Assembly (NCBI GenBank): GCA_011371465.1
Contig: DRQL01000011.1
Coordinates: 1-13,625, forward strand
DNA length: 13,625 nt
From: Gammaproteobacteria bacterium
GTDB lineage: Bacteria; Pseudomonadota; Gammaproteobacteria; DSM-19610
Direction: 5' to 3'
Part shown: piece by piece, positions 1 to 7,819 of the stretch
Numbering within the stretch: position 1 is the stretch's first letter
Layout: the number at the start of each line of letters is the position of its first letter
Program-made: the position numbers and the translations under genes
Notes under the pieces: generated by a model
The model's database searches: none
Told to the model about the DNA's origin: nothing
The model's input: only the letters and a program-made list of their open reading frames with translations

Positions 1-595
1 GGTCGAGGTCATGGCTGGCGATCAGCACGGACACGCCGACCTGGTTGAACTGTTCGAACAGGTGCATGATGTCGCGCGACAGGTCCGGGTCGAGGTTGCC
101 GGTGGGCTCGTCGGCCAGCAGCAGCGGTGGCTTGTTGACCACCGCGCGGGCGATACCGACGCGCTGTTGTTCGCCACCCGACAGGGTGATGGGCAGGGCG
201 CGCTCCTTGTCCAGCAGGCCCACCTTGTCCAGCGCCGCGCGTACCCGCCGGCTGATGTCCTGGTGGCGGTAGCCGGCGATCACCAGCGGCAGCGCCACAT
301 TGTCGAACACGGTCCGGTCGAACAGCAGCCGGTAGTTCTGGAAGATCATGCCGATCTTGCGGCGCACGTGGGGGATGCGGCGTCTCGGCGTGCGCGCCAG
401 GTTTTCCCCGTCCAGGAACAGCTGGCCGTGTGAGGGGCGTTCCAGCAGCGCGATCAGTTTCAGCAGGGTGCTCTTGCCGGCACCGGAATGCCCGGTGAGA
501 AACGCCATGGCGCCGGGGTGCAGGTGGAAACTCACGCCCTGCAGGGCGTCGCGCCCGCCGGGGTAGCGCTTGGAGACACTGTCGAAACGGATCAT
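1..595 (-). CDS. ftsE: FtsE, cell-division ABC transporter ATPase (3'-truncated by window edge)
   Basis: Cytoplasmic ATPase that pairs with the membrane protein FtsX at the divisome, where FtsEX controls septal peptidoglycan hydrolysis. The first 198 residues are visible; family members are about 220-230, so only the C-terminal end lies outside the window. In order: Walker [10 protein letters not shown] (res. 35-43), Q-loop IFQNYRLL (84-91), signature LSGGEQQ (138-144), Walker B LLLADEP (158-164) and switch His in SHDLD (about 195). The ATG at 595 gives the canonical [14 protein letters not shown] start. It follows the ftsY stop by 14 nt, with no strong ribosome site but an ATGATCCG repeat just upstream, so it is probably translated from the ftsY-ftsE message. 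ftsX is expected immediately beyond base 1. Confidence 0.96.
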   Translation of the reverse strand, partial: MIRFDSVSKRYPGGRDALQGVSFHLHPGAMAFLTGHSGAGKSTLLKLIALLERPSHGQLFLDGENLARTPRRRIPHVRRKIGMIFQNYRLLFDRTVFDNVALPLVIAGYRHQDISRRVRAALDKVGLLDKERALPITLSGGEQQRVGIARAVVNKPPLLLADEPTGNLDPDLSRDIMHLFEQFNQVGVSVLIASHDLD

Positions 596-609
596 TCAGC
601 TACTACGGA

Positions 610-1602
610 TCATTCATCGAACAGTGCATCGACAAACTCGCCGGCGTCAAACGGACGCAGGTCCTCGATGGTCTCGCCAACCCCGATAAAGCGGATGGGG
701 ATACCGAGCTGCCTGGCGATGGCGAAGATGATGCCGCCCTTGGCGGTACCGTCCAGCTTGCTGAGGGTGATGCCGGTCAGGCCGACCGCCGCACTGAACT
801 GCTGCGCCTGGTTGAGGGCATTCTGGCCGGTGCCGGCGTCCACCACCAGCATGACTTCGTGCGGGGCGTCCGGGTCCAGTTTGCCCAGTACGCGCTTGAT
901 TTTTACCAGTTCTTCCATGAGGTTGGACTGGGTGTGCAGGCGCCCCGCGGTGTCGGCGATCAGCACGTCGATGTGGCGTGCCTGCGCGGCCTGCAGGGCG
1001 TCGAAAATGACCGAGGCGGAGTCGGAACCCTGCTGCTGGGCGATCACCGGCACCTGGTTGCGCTCCCCCCAGGCCTGCAGCTGTTCCACCGCGGCGGCGC
1101 GAAAGGTGTCGCCGGCCGCCAGCATCACCGAGCGGCCCTCGTTCTGCAGGCGGCGGGCGATCTTGCCGATGGTGGTGGTCTTGCCGGCGCCGTTGATGCC
1201 CACCATCAGCAGGACAAAGGGTTTGTCCGAGTCGGGGATCTGCAGGGGCTGGTTGACCGGCTCCAGCAGGGTGCGCATGTCTTCACGCAACGCTGCCGTC
1301 AGGGCATCCGCGTCCGACAGCTGCTTGCGGGCCACGCGGCGGGTGAGGTCGTCGATGATGCTCCGGGTGGCCTCCACGCCGACGTCGGCGGTCAGCAGCC
1401 GGGTTTCCAGTTCTTCCAGCAGTTCGTCGTCGATCTGCCGGCGGCCCGTCACCAGGCTGGCGATACCTTCGGTCAGACCGCTGCGGGTTTTGGACAGGCC
1501 GGCCTTGAGGCGACCGAACAAACCCGGTTTTTTTTCCTTGTCCGGCGCGCCTTCGCCGGCTGCCGGGCTGTCCCCGGATTTCTTTTTACCGAAACCTAAC
1601 AT
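610..1602 (-). CDS. ftsY: FtsY, signal recognition particle receptor GTPase
   Basis: SRP receptor that docks SRP-ribosome-nascent chain complexes at the inner membrane. It is 330 aa. There is a short charged N-terminal A region (res. 1-30, rich in K, D and E), a helical N domain (about 30-120) and a complete G domain: G1 GINGAGKTT (135-143), DTFRAAA (165-171), DTAGRLHT (217-224) and SKLDGTAKGG (281-290; usually TKLDGTAKGG), ending in the family-typical IGVGETIEDLRPFDAGEFV. The A domain is much shorter than the long acidic one of E. coli FtsY (about 500 aa), and resembles compact FtsY proteins of other gammaproteobacteria. First gene of the ftsY-ftsE(-ftsX) operon, divergent from the M16 peptidase genes. 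The ATG at 1602 is preceded only by an A-rich stretch, not a strong Shine-Dalgarno. Confidence 0.97.
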   Translation of the reverse strand: MLGFGKKKSGDSPAAGEGAPDKEKKPGLFGRLKAGLSKTRSGLTEGIASLVTGRRQIDDELLEELETRLLTADVGVEATRSIIDDLTRRVARKQLSDADALTAALREDMRTLLEPVNQPLQIPDSDKPFVLLMVGINGAGKTTTIGKIARRLQNEGRSVMLAAGDTFRAAAVEQLQAWGERNQVPVIAQQQGSDSASVIFDALQAAQARHIDVLIADTAGRLHTQSNLMEELVKIKRVLGKLDPDAPHEVMLVVDAGTGQNALNQAQQFSAAVGLTGITLSKLDGTAKGGIIFAIARQLGIPIRFIGVGETIEDLRPFDAGEFVDALFDE

Positions 1603-1630
1603 CGTTTTTGCTGTCCAGATGAGTCTGCGT

Positions 1631-1658
1631 ATCCTATCATTCCCCGCTGGCTGACCAA
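1631..1658 (-). promoter_or_regulatory. Possible sigma70 promoter for ftsY-ftsE
   Basis: On the minus strand, a -35-like TTGGTC (1653-1658) and a -10-like TAGGAT (1631-1636) are separated by 16 nt. They end about 30 nt upstream of the ftsY ATG at 1602, in the 142-bp gap between divergent genes. The match is partial, so this is a pattern-based suggestion only. Confidence 0.3.
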
Positions 1659-1744
1659 AGGCGAATTGCCAATGCCCGGTAACGGGTGCGGGTTTGTGGT
1701 CAGGGTGCCGTATTCTAATGGTAAGAAGATAGAAGGAGTAGGAA

Positions 1745-3106
1745 ATGCGGGGATTACTCGCGCTTGTCCTGGGGCTGTTTGCCGTCGCGCTGTCGGCAAA
1801 CCCGGCCGTTCATGAATACAAGCTGGATAACGGGTTGAAACTGATTGTGAAAGAAGACCACCGCGCGCCCATCATGGTGTCGCAGGTCTGGTACAAGGTC
1901 GGATCGAGTTACGAGCACGACGGGATTACCGGTCTTTCGCACGTGCTGGAACACATGATGTTCAAGGGCACAAAGGCGCACCCGAACGGTGAATTTTCAA
2001 AAATCATCTCGGAAAACGGCGGGCGCGAGAACGCCTTTACCAGCCAGGACTACACGGCCTATTTCCAGACCATGGAAAAAAGCCGCCTGCCGGTGAGTTT
2101 TGAACTCGAAGCGGACCGGATGCGCAACCTGACCATACCCGACGACGAAGTGCTGAAAGAGGTCAAGGTGGTCATGGAAGAGCGGCGCATGCGCACCGAG
2201 GACAACCCGCAGTCGCTGACCTACGAACAGTTCAACGCCACCGCCTACACCAGTAGCCCGTACCGGATCCCGGTGATCGGCTGGATGGATGACCTGGAAA
2301 ATCTCCAGGTCGAGGACCTGAAGGACTGGTACCGGATGTGGTATGCCCCGAACAACGCGACGCTGGTGGTGGTCGGCGACGTGGACCCGGACGAGGTGTA
2401 TGCACAGGCGAAGAAATACTTTGGACCGCTGAAGCCCAGCAAGATCAAACCGGTCAAGCCGCGTCACGAAATACGCCAGCTCGGCCGCAAGGACCTCAAG
2501 GTCGAAGCGCCCGCCAAGCTGCCTTACCTGATCATGGGCTACAAGGCGCCGGTGGTGCTGAACGCCGAGCAGGACTGGGAACCCTACGCGCTGGACGTGC
2601 TGGCCGGGGTGCTGGACGGTGGCGACAGTGCGCGCCTGGCCAGCGAGCTGGTGCGCGGCAAGGCCGTCGCGGCCAGTGCCGGTGCCAGCTATGACGGATA
2701 TGACCGCCTGGAGACCCTTTTCCTGCTGTCCGGGACGCCGGCCACCGGACACAGTATTGCCGATCTTGAAAAGGCGCTGCTGGAACAGGTCAAACGGGTG
2801 CGCGAAAAACCCGCGAGCGTGAAAGAGCTGGACCGGGTCAAGGCGCAGATTCGTGCCAGCAAGGTCTACGAGCAGGATTCGATTTTCTACCAGGCCATGC
2901 AGATCGGCATCCTCGAGACCGTCGGACTGAGCTGGAAGGACGCCGATGCCTACCTGGAACGCATCGAGGCGGTGACGCCGGAGCAGGTACAGGCGGTGGC
3001 CCGCAAATACCTGGTGCCGGAGCGTTTGACCGTGGCCGAACTGGTGCCACAGCCAATCGATCCGAAACACCCGCCGCGCACGGGGGGAAGTGCTCATGTA
3101 CGTTGA
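1745..3106 (+). CDS. M16B zinc metallopeptidase, catalytic subunit, secreted
   Basis: Insulinase/pitrilysin-family peptidase of 453 aa, of the two-domain M16B type. An N-terminal signal peptide of about 18 residues (MRGLLALVLGLFAVALSA) suggests export to the periplasm. The inverted zinc motif HVLEH is at res. 66-70. The third ligand is expected in KVVMEERRM (Glu145 or 146), about 75 residues downstream as the family requires. ENAFTSQDYTAYF (about 95-107) is the usual substrate-groove strand. Start chosen at ATG 1745 because AAGGAG lies at 1733-1738 with 6-nt spacing and the signal peptide begins there. The following M16 gene overlaps or abuts its end. Orthologous pairs sit beside ftsY in Pseudomonas (PA0372/PA0371, from memory). 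Physiological substrates are not known from sequence. Confidence 0.93.
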   Translation: MRGLLALVLGLFAVALSANPAVHEYKLDNGLKLIVKEDHRAPIMVSQVWYKVGSSYEHDGITGLSHVLEHMMFKGTKAHPNGEFSKIISENGGRENAFTSQDYTAYFQTMEKSRLPVSFELEADRMRNLTIPDDEVLKEVKVVMEERRMRTEDNPQSLTYEQFNATAYTSSPYRIPVIGWMDDLENLQVEDLKDWYRMWYAPNNATLVVVGDVDPDEVYAQAKKYFGPLKPSKIKPVKPRHEIRQLGRKDLKVEAPAKLPYLIMGYKAPVVLNAEQDWEPYALDVLAGVLDGGDSARLASELVRGKAVAASAGASYDGYDRLETLFLLSGTPATGHSIADLEKALLEQVKRVREKPASVKELDRVKAQIRASKVYEQDSIFYQAMQIGILETVGLSWKDADAYLERIEAVTPEQVQAVARKYLVPERLTVAELVPQPIDPKHPPRTGGSAHVR

Positions 3107-3116
3107 GGGAATCATT

Positions 3117-4439
3117 GTGAAAAAACATGGTGGACGTCTGCTGCTTACACTGCTGGCCCTGTGCCAGGTCACGCTGGCCCACGCCCTGCCGGATATCCAG
3201 AGCTGGAAGACCGAAAAGGGCGCGCGGGTGCTGTTTGTCGAAGCGCATGAACTGCCGATGATCGATGTGCGCGTCGTGTTTGACGCGGGCGGTGCACGTG
3301 ACGGCAAGCAGGCCGGGGTGGCCAGTCTCACCAATGCTCTGCTGGACCAGGGTGCGGCGGGTCTGAATGCCGACCAGATCGCGCAGGGCTTCGAACAGGT
3401 CGGTTCCAACCTGGGCAGTGGTTCGGAACGCGACATGGCCTGGCTGTCGCTGCGCAGCCTGACCGATCGCAAGTTGCTCGAGCCCTCACTGGAGTTGTTC
3501 GGGAAGGTATTGACCCGGCCGGATTTTCCGCAGGCGGATTTTCTCCGTGAGCAGAAACGCACCCTGATCGGCCTGGAGTACCAGAAGCAGAAACCCGGGT
3601 CGATTGCGAGCCGGGCTTTTTACCAGGGCGTGTACGGTGATCACCCCTACGCGCAGGATCCGTCCGGCACGGAAGACTCGGTCAAGGCCCTGTCGACCGA
3701 TGACCTGCGCCGTTTCTATCAGCGCTATTACGTGGCGCGCAATGCAACGCTGGTGATCGTCGGCGATGTCACCCGCAAACAGGCGCAGTCGATCGCGGAC
3801 CGTGTGCTGGACGGGCTGGCCGAAGGGGAAAAGGCGCCGGTCCTGCCGAAGGTCGCGGATCTGCAGGCCGCGCAGACAAAATTCATCGAGCACCCCACTA
3901 CCCAGAGCCATGTGCTGGTGGGCGCGCCGGGGATCAAGCGTGGCGATGTGGATTATTTCACCCTGTATGTCGGGAACCACATCCTCGGTGGCAGCGGCCT
4001 GGTGTCGCGCATCAGCCAGGAGATCCGCGAGAAACGCGGTCTTTCCTACAGCGCCTACAGCTACTTTATCCCGATGAAGCGCAAGGGTCCGTATACCCTG
4101 GGTTTCCAGACGCGCAATGACCAGCGCGAGGAAGCGCTGTCGGTATTGCGCGAGACGCTGCAGAACTTTATCGACAAGGGTCCGACGGAAAAGGAACTGC
4201 AATCGTCGAAGAACAACATCATCGGCGGTTTCCCGCTGCGCGTTTCGAGTAACGGCAAGATTGCCGAGTACCTGGCGGTGATCGGGTTTTATGACCTGCC
4301 GCTCGACTACCTGTCGACCTTTACGGAAAACGTCGAGGCGGTCACGGTCGAGGGTATAAAGGATGCATACCGGCGGCGCGTGCACCCGGACCGCATGGTC
4401 ACCATCATGGTGGGTGAGGCCGCCGAACCGGAGTCCTGA
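3117..4439 (+). CDS. M16B peptidase-like protein, non-catalytic partner subunit, secreted
   Basis: Second member of the M16 pair, 440 aa from GTG 3117. The signal peptide is VKKHGGRLLLTLLALCQVTLAHA. Where the catalytic partner has HxxEH, this protein reads SLTNALLDQG, so the zinc ligands are absent and it should not cleave by itself. The C-terminal M16 domain keeps the substrate-binding REKRGLSYSAYSYF segment (R/Y motif). This is the division of labour known for heterodimeric M16B enzymes (mitochondrial processing peptidase alpha/beta; bacterial pairs such as Sphingomonas SPH2681/SPH2682). Start is uncertain: GTG 3117 has GAGGGA at 3105-3110 (6 nt) and a cleaner signal peptide with lysines at its start. 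ATG 3096 also has a purine-rich site (GGGGGGAA) and would overlap the upstream gene by 11 nt. Either way the two genes are translationally close and likely co-expressed. Confidence 0.9.
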   Translation: MKKHGGRLLLTLLALCQVTLAHALPDIQSWKTEKGARVLFVEAHELPMIDVRVVFDAGGARDGKQAGVASLTNALLDQGAAGLNADQIAQGFEQVGSNLGSGSERDMAWLSLRSLTDRKLLEPSLELFGKVLTRPDFPQADFLREQKRTLIGLEYQKQKPGSIASRAFYQGVYGDHPYAQDPSGTEDSVKALSTDDLRRFYQRYYVARNATLVIVGDVTRKQAQSIADRVLDGLAEGEKAPVLPKVADLQAAQTKFIEHPTTQSHVLVGAPGIKRGDVDYFTLYVGNHILGGSGLVSRISQEIREKRGLSYSAYSYFIPMKRKGPYTLGFQTRNDQREEALSVLRETLQNFIDKGPTEKELQSSKNNIIGGFPLRVSSNGKIAEYLAVIGFYDLPLDYLSTFTENVEAVTVEGIKDAYRRRVHPDRMVTIMVGEAAEPES

Positions 4440-4445
4440 TGCCGG

Positions 4446-4473
4446 GCCCGTGTACGGAGGGTCGTGCACGGGC
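4446..4473 (+). terminator. Strong hairpin after the M16 pair
   Basis: A 28-nt sequence folds into a 12-bp stem (GCCCGTGTACGG paired with the downstream arm, two G-T wobbles) and a 4-nt loop, starting 7 nt after the M16 stop codon. There is no clear T-tract after it, so it may be a weak or Rho-assisted terminator or an mRNA 3'-end stabiliser. Confidence 0.45.
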
Positions 4474-4492
4474 TTCAGAATGATCTGGCAGG

Positions 4493-4627
4493 TTCTTAAG
4501 GAACTCCTGATTCAACCGTCATTGCGAGGAACGAAGTGACGCGGCAATCTCCAACCAATGGATTCCATTGCATGGGATTGCCGCGCTTCGCTCGCAATGA
4601 CGGATGAATCAGCTGGTTCCTTAAGAA
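4493..4627. repeat. 135-bp palindromic MITE-like element
   Basis: Near-perfect long palindrome. Terminal inverted repeats TTCTTAAGGAAC (4493-4504) and GTTCCTTAAGAA (4616-4627) match exactly. Internal arms also pair: CTGATTCA with TGAATCAG, CCGTCATTGCGAG (4516-4528) with CTCGCAATGACGG (4591-4603), and CGCGGCAATC (4540-4549) with GATTGCCGCG (4576-4585). The tip is the palindrome CAATGGATTCCATTG (4556-4570). The CGTCATTGCGAGG...CGCGGCAATC core resembles a repeat family recalled from many proteobacterial genomes. It has no coding capacity, and lies between the M16 operon and rsmD. Confidence 0.85.
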
Positions 4628-4685
4628 AAAGTACCGGCGTTGTCGATGGTTGACCCGGACCCCTGGTCTGCGCACCATGCAGGCC

Positions 4686-5267
4686 ATGGCGAAGAGATCC
4701 AACCAGGTACGTATCATTGCCGGTGAATGGCGCGGCCGGAAACTGTCCTTCCCGGACGCCCACGGTTTGCGGCCCACTCCGGACCGCATACGCGAAACGC
4801 TGTTCAACTGGTTGCAGCCGGTGTTGCCGGGCGCGCGCTGCCTGGATCTGTTTGCCGGCAGCGGTGCGCTGGGGTTTGAAGCCGCGTCACGTGGCGCGGC
4901 ACAGGTGGTCATGGTGGACAGCGCGCCGGAGGTGGTGCAGGCGCTGCGCGGGAATGCGCAGAAGCTGGCGGCTTCCACCGTGCGCATAGACCGGCAGGAT
5001 GCAGTGGACTACCTGGCGGGCGGGGCCGGGCCGTTCGACCTGGTATTCCTGGACCCGCCGTTCAGCAGCCCGGAACTGTTGCCGAAGTCGCTCACCGGCC
5101 TGTCCGTGCCGGGACGACTGGCGGCCAGCGCCTGGATCTATATGGAAACACCGTCCACGGCTGCTGAACCCCCGGTGCCGGCCGGCTGGAGCCGGCAAAA
5201 ACAGAAAAAAGCCGGCCAGGTCACCTGTCGCCTGTACCGCTACACAGCCCCTCCCGCTCTTTCGTAG
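4686..5267 (+). CDS. rsmD: RsmD, 16S rRNA (guanine-966-N2)-methyltransferase
   Basis: Methylates the exocyclic N2 of G966 of 16S rRNA using S-adenosylmethionine, in 30S assembly. 193 aa from ATG 4686. The start MAKRSNQVRIIAGEWRGRKL aligns with the E. coli RsmD opening (QIRIIGGQWRGRKL). SAM-binding motif I LDLFAGSGALG is at res. 53-63 and catalytic motif IV LVFLDPPF (DPPF 123-126) follows. Upstream in-frame starts exist (TTG 4650, ATG 4677) but add unmatched residues and lack ribosome sites; ATG 4686 itself has only a weak GCAGG. The stop TAG (5265-5267) falls inside a REP-like hairpin, so the last residues (PPALS) are partly repeat-encoded. It is convergent with the downstream kinase gene. 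The MITE-like palindrome separates it from the M16 operon. Confidence 0.94.
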   Translation: MAKRSNQVRIIAGEWRGRKLSFPDAHGLRPTPDRIRETLFNWLQPVLPGARCLDLFAGSGALGFEAASRGAAQVVMVDSAPEVVQALRGNAQKLAASTVRIDRQDAVDYLAGGAGPFDLVFLDPPFSSPELLPKSLTGLSVPGRLAASAWIYMETPSTAAEPPVPAGWSRQKQKKAGQVTCRLYRYTAPPALS

Positions 5268-5291
5268 GAGCGGTCACCTCGACCGCGAAAG
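5259..5291. repeat. REP-like extragenic palindrome at the 3' end of rsmD
   Basis: Inner stem GCGGTC (5270-5275) / GACCGC (5281-5286) with loop ACCTC, and outer stem CTTTC (5259-5263) / GAAAG (5287-5291), with the GTAGGA bulge (5264-5269) between the left arms. The GTAGGAGCGG head plus a bulged palindrome is the form of Pseudomonas-type REPs (GTAGGAGCG...CGCGA), which RAYT transposases act on. It lies between convergent rsmD and the kinase gene and could also end transcription in both directions. Confidence 0.65.
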
Positions 5292-5317
5292 CCGGCACTC
5301 GTATTCCGCCGTCCTGC

Positions 5318-6886
5318 CTATTTTTGTTGCCCGCCAAGGGTGAAATAGAACGTAGCCCCCTTGCCGGTTTCCGCCTCTGCCCAGACACGGCCGCCGTGCC
5401 GCTGGATGATACGCGCCACGGTGGCCAGACCGATACCGGTGCCTTCGAACTCTTCCTGCCGGTGCAGGCGCTGAAAGGCGCCGAACAGTTTGTCGACGTA
5501 GGCCATGTCAAAGCCGACGCCGTTGTCCCGGATGAAAAATACCGTCTCATCCCCGTCTGTACGGGTACCGAACGTGATGTCCGCGACCGGTTCATTGCCC
5601 GTGTATTTCACAGCATTGTTCAGCAGGTTGGCCAGGGCCACCTGCAGCAGCTGTTTGTCGGCCCGCACGGACAGGTTGACCTGGTTGCTGAAATGGATCT
5701 GCCGTTCTTCCGCGCAGGCGTCGCGCAGGGATGCCATGATGGTTTCGGCCAGTTGCCCCGGTTCGACCGGCTCGTTCTTCATTCCGCTGCGCCCGATCCG
5801 TGCCAGGTCGAGCAGGTCATCGATGAGTTCACCCATGTGTACGGCGTTACGGCCGATGCGCTCCAGGAAGTTTTTCCCGGTGTCATCCAGGCGGTCGTGG
5901 TAGTCCTCCAGCAGCGCCCGGCTGTAACCGTCGATAGCGCGCAGGGGCGTGCGCAGGTCATGGGAGACCGAGTAGCTGAAGGACTCCAGTTCGCGGTTGG
6001 CTGTGGTCAGTTCCCCGGTGCGATCGGCAACGCGCTGTTCCAGTTCGTCCTGGTAACGGTGCAGTTCGCCCAGCAGGTGCCGGTAGTCGGTGGTCAGGAC
6101 GCCCAGTTCGTCGGTCGACATCGGTAGCAGGCGGGCTTCATGAATATCCCCGCTGCCGGTACCGCGTTCGATCAGGTTGCGCAGCGGGGCCATGGACTGG
6201 CTGATACTGTTGACAAAAATGAGGCTGCCCGCGATGGCCAGCAGCTCCAGCGCCAGCCAGACGAAAAAGGTCTCCGCGGTAAAGAAACCCGTGCGGGTCC
6301 AGTAATACTGGACCAGCATGGTATCAATCAGCAGCGGTATCAGGGCGCCGACCAGGAATACTTTTGCGCGGATGGTGACGTGCGGGCGGGTGAGCGCCAT
6401 GTCGCCCAGGCTTTGGCCGAACAGGTCCAGGATCCTGAAAAAGATGGGCAGCCCGACGATGATGGAGACGATCAATGCCACCAGGTGGATACGGAACCAG
6501 TCCACCGGCTGCGCGACGAAATCGGTGTAGCGCTCGGCGCTGACCAGTACCGAGCTGGGCGCAAACGCCAGGTAGACCAGGAAGATGCCCCAGAAGTGCA
6601 GCGGGAAACGGCGCATCCGCTGCAGGGCGGACGGGGCCGTCGCTTTGTCCGGGTGCTGCAGCCAGTCGCGCAGCGGCTGCATGTAGCGCGGAAAGTACCA
6701 GACGGCAAAAACGAGCCAGCCGACGATGTACAGGGGTTCGATCGGGGCCAGCATGATGCCCAGCATCTGCTCCGGTGTCAGGATGCGGATAAACAGGATA
6801 AAGCCCAGGCCCACGACCGGCGGCAGCGTCCAGGCGAGCAGGATGAGGGAAAGGAAGCGGCGGCTGAAATCCCGTGTCTTGAGCAT
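5318..6886 (-). CDS. Membrane sensor histidine kinase (HAMP-like linker, HisKA, HATPase)
   Basis: Two-component sensor kinase, 522 aa from ATG 6886. An in-frame TTG at 6892 would add two residues; neither has a strong ribosome site. Residues below are counted from that TTG (subtract 2 for the ATG form). The N-terminal half holds about six hydrophobic segments (roughly 14-36, 48-66, 98-117, 135-155, 175-195, 207-228) with no large periplasmic domain. A HAMP-like linker (about 229-275) and a coiled coil (275-303) lead to the HisKA box SYSVSHDLRTPLRAIDGYS with phospho-acceptor His311. The ATPase domain follows: N box NLLNNAVKYT (422-431), G1 DNGVGFD (456-462), F region LFGAFQRLH (469-477) and G2 GTGIGLA (484-490). 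The catalytic half resembles phytochrome-type kinases. No response regulator adjoins it, so it may be an orphan or signal to a distant partner. The ligand cannot be told; sensing probably occurs in the membrane. Confidence 0.92.
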   Translation of the reverse strand: MLKTRDFSRRFLSLILLAWTLPPVVGLGFILFIRILTPEQMLGIMLAPIEPLYIVGWLVFAVWYFPRYMQPLRDWLQHPDKATAPSALQRMRRFPLHFWGIFLVYLAFAPSSVLVSAERYTDFVAQPVDWFRIHLVALIVSIIVGLPIFFRILDLFGQSLGDMALTRPHVTIRAKVFLVGALIPLLIDTMLVQYYWTRTGFFTAETFFVWLALELLAIAGSLIFVNSISQSMAPLRNLIERGTGSGDIHEARLLPMSTDELGVLTTDYRHLLGELHRYQDELEQRVADRTGELTTANRELESFSYSVSHDLRTPLRAIDGYSRALLEDYHDRLDDTGKNFLERIGRNAVHMGELIDDLLDLARIGRSGMKNEPVEPGQLAETIMASLRDACAEERQIHFSNQVNLSVRADKQLLQVALANLLNNAVKYTGNEPVADITFGTRTDGDETVFFIRDNGVGFDMAYVDKLFGAFQRLHRQEEFEGTGIGLATVARIIQRHGGRVWAEAETGKGATFYFTLGGQQK

Positions 6887-6957
6887 ATACAACCCGTTAG
6901 CCCGTTGCAGAGCGGGTGGTCATTAATACATTGGCTGCCTGCGGACGCAAGCCTTGC

Positions 6958-6986
6958 TTGAGAAATTGCCCGAAGTTGCTTAGATT
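6958..6986 (+). promoter_or_regulatory. Possible sigma70 promoter for coaD
   Basis: TTGAGA (6958-6963), a 17-nt spacer and TAGATT (6981-6986) lie 34 nt upstream of the coaD ATG, in the gap between the divergent kinase gene and coaD. Spacing is ideal and both hexamers partly match consensus. Confidence 0.4.
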
Positions 6987-7020
6987 GGCCGGACATCTCC
7001 TGGCCAGCCGATACCTTCCC

Positions 7021-7817
<797 letters not shown>

Positions 7818-7819
7818 CG

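Noticed and set aside
488..1654. 388-codon open frame on the plus strand over ftsE and ftsY
   Set aside because: Antisense to ftsY with low-complexity Ser/Arg composition; ftsY is intact on the other strand.
1997..3562. Long 521-codon open frame on the minus strand across both M16 genes
   Set aside because: It is antisense to two well-supported M16 coding regions, has no recognisable motif, and has the Arg/His/Val-rich composition of a shadow frame in GC-rich DNA.
4496..4987. Minus-strand frame across the palindromic repeat and rsmD
   Set aside because: Includes the translated MITE-like repeat (IASEARQS-type peptide often mis-annotated) and is antisense to rsmD.
6140..6961. 273-codon plus-strand frame opposite the histidine kinase
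   Set aside because: Gln/Asp/Arg-rich shadow of the kinase's membrane region; no domain or ribosome site.
6916..7020. N-terminal extension of coaD from an upstream start
   Set aside because: The extra 35 residues do not fit the CoaD family, and a possible promoter lies within them.
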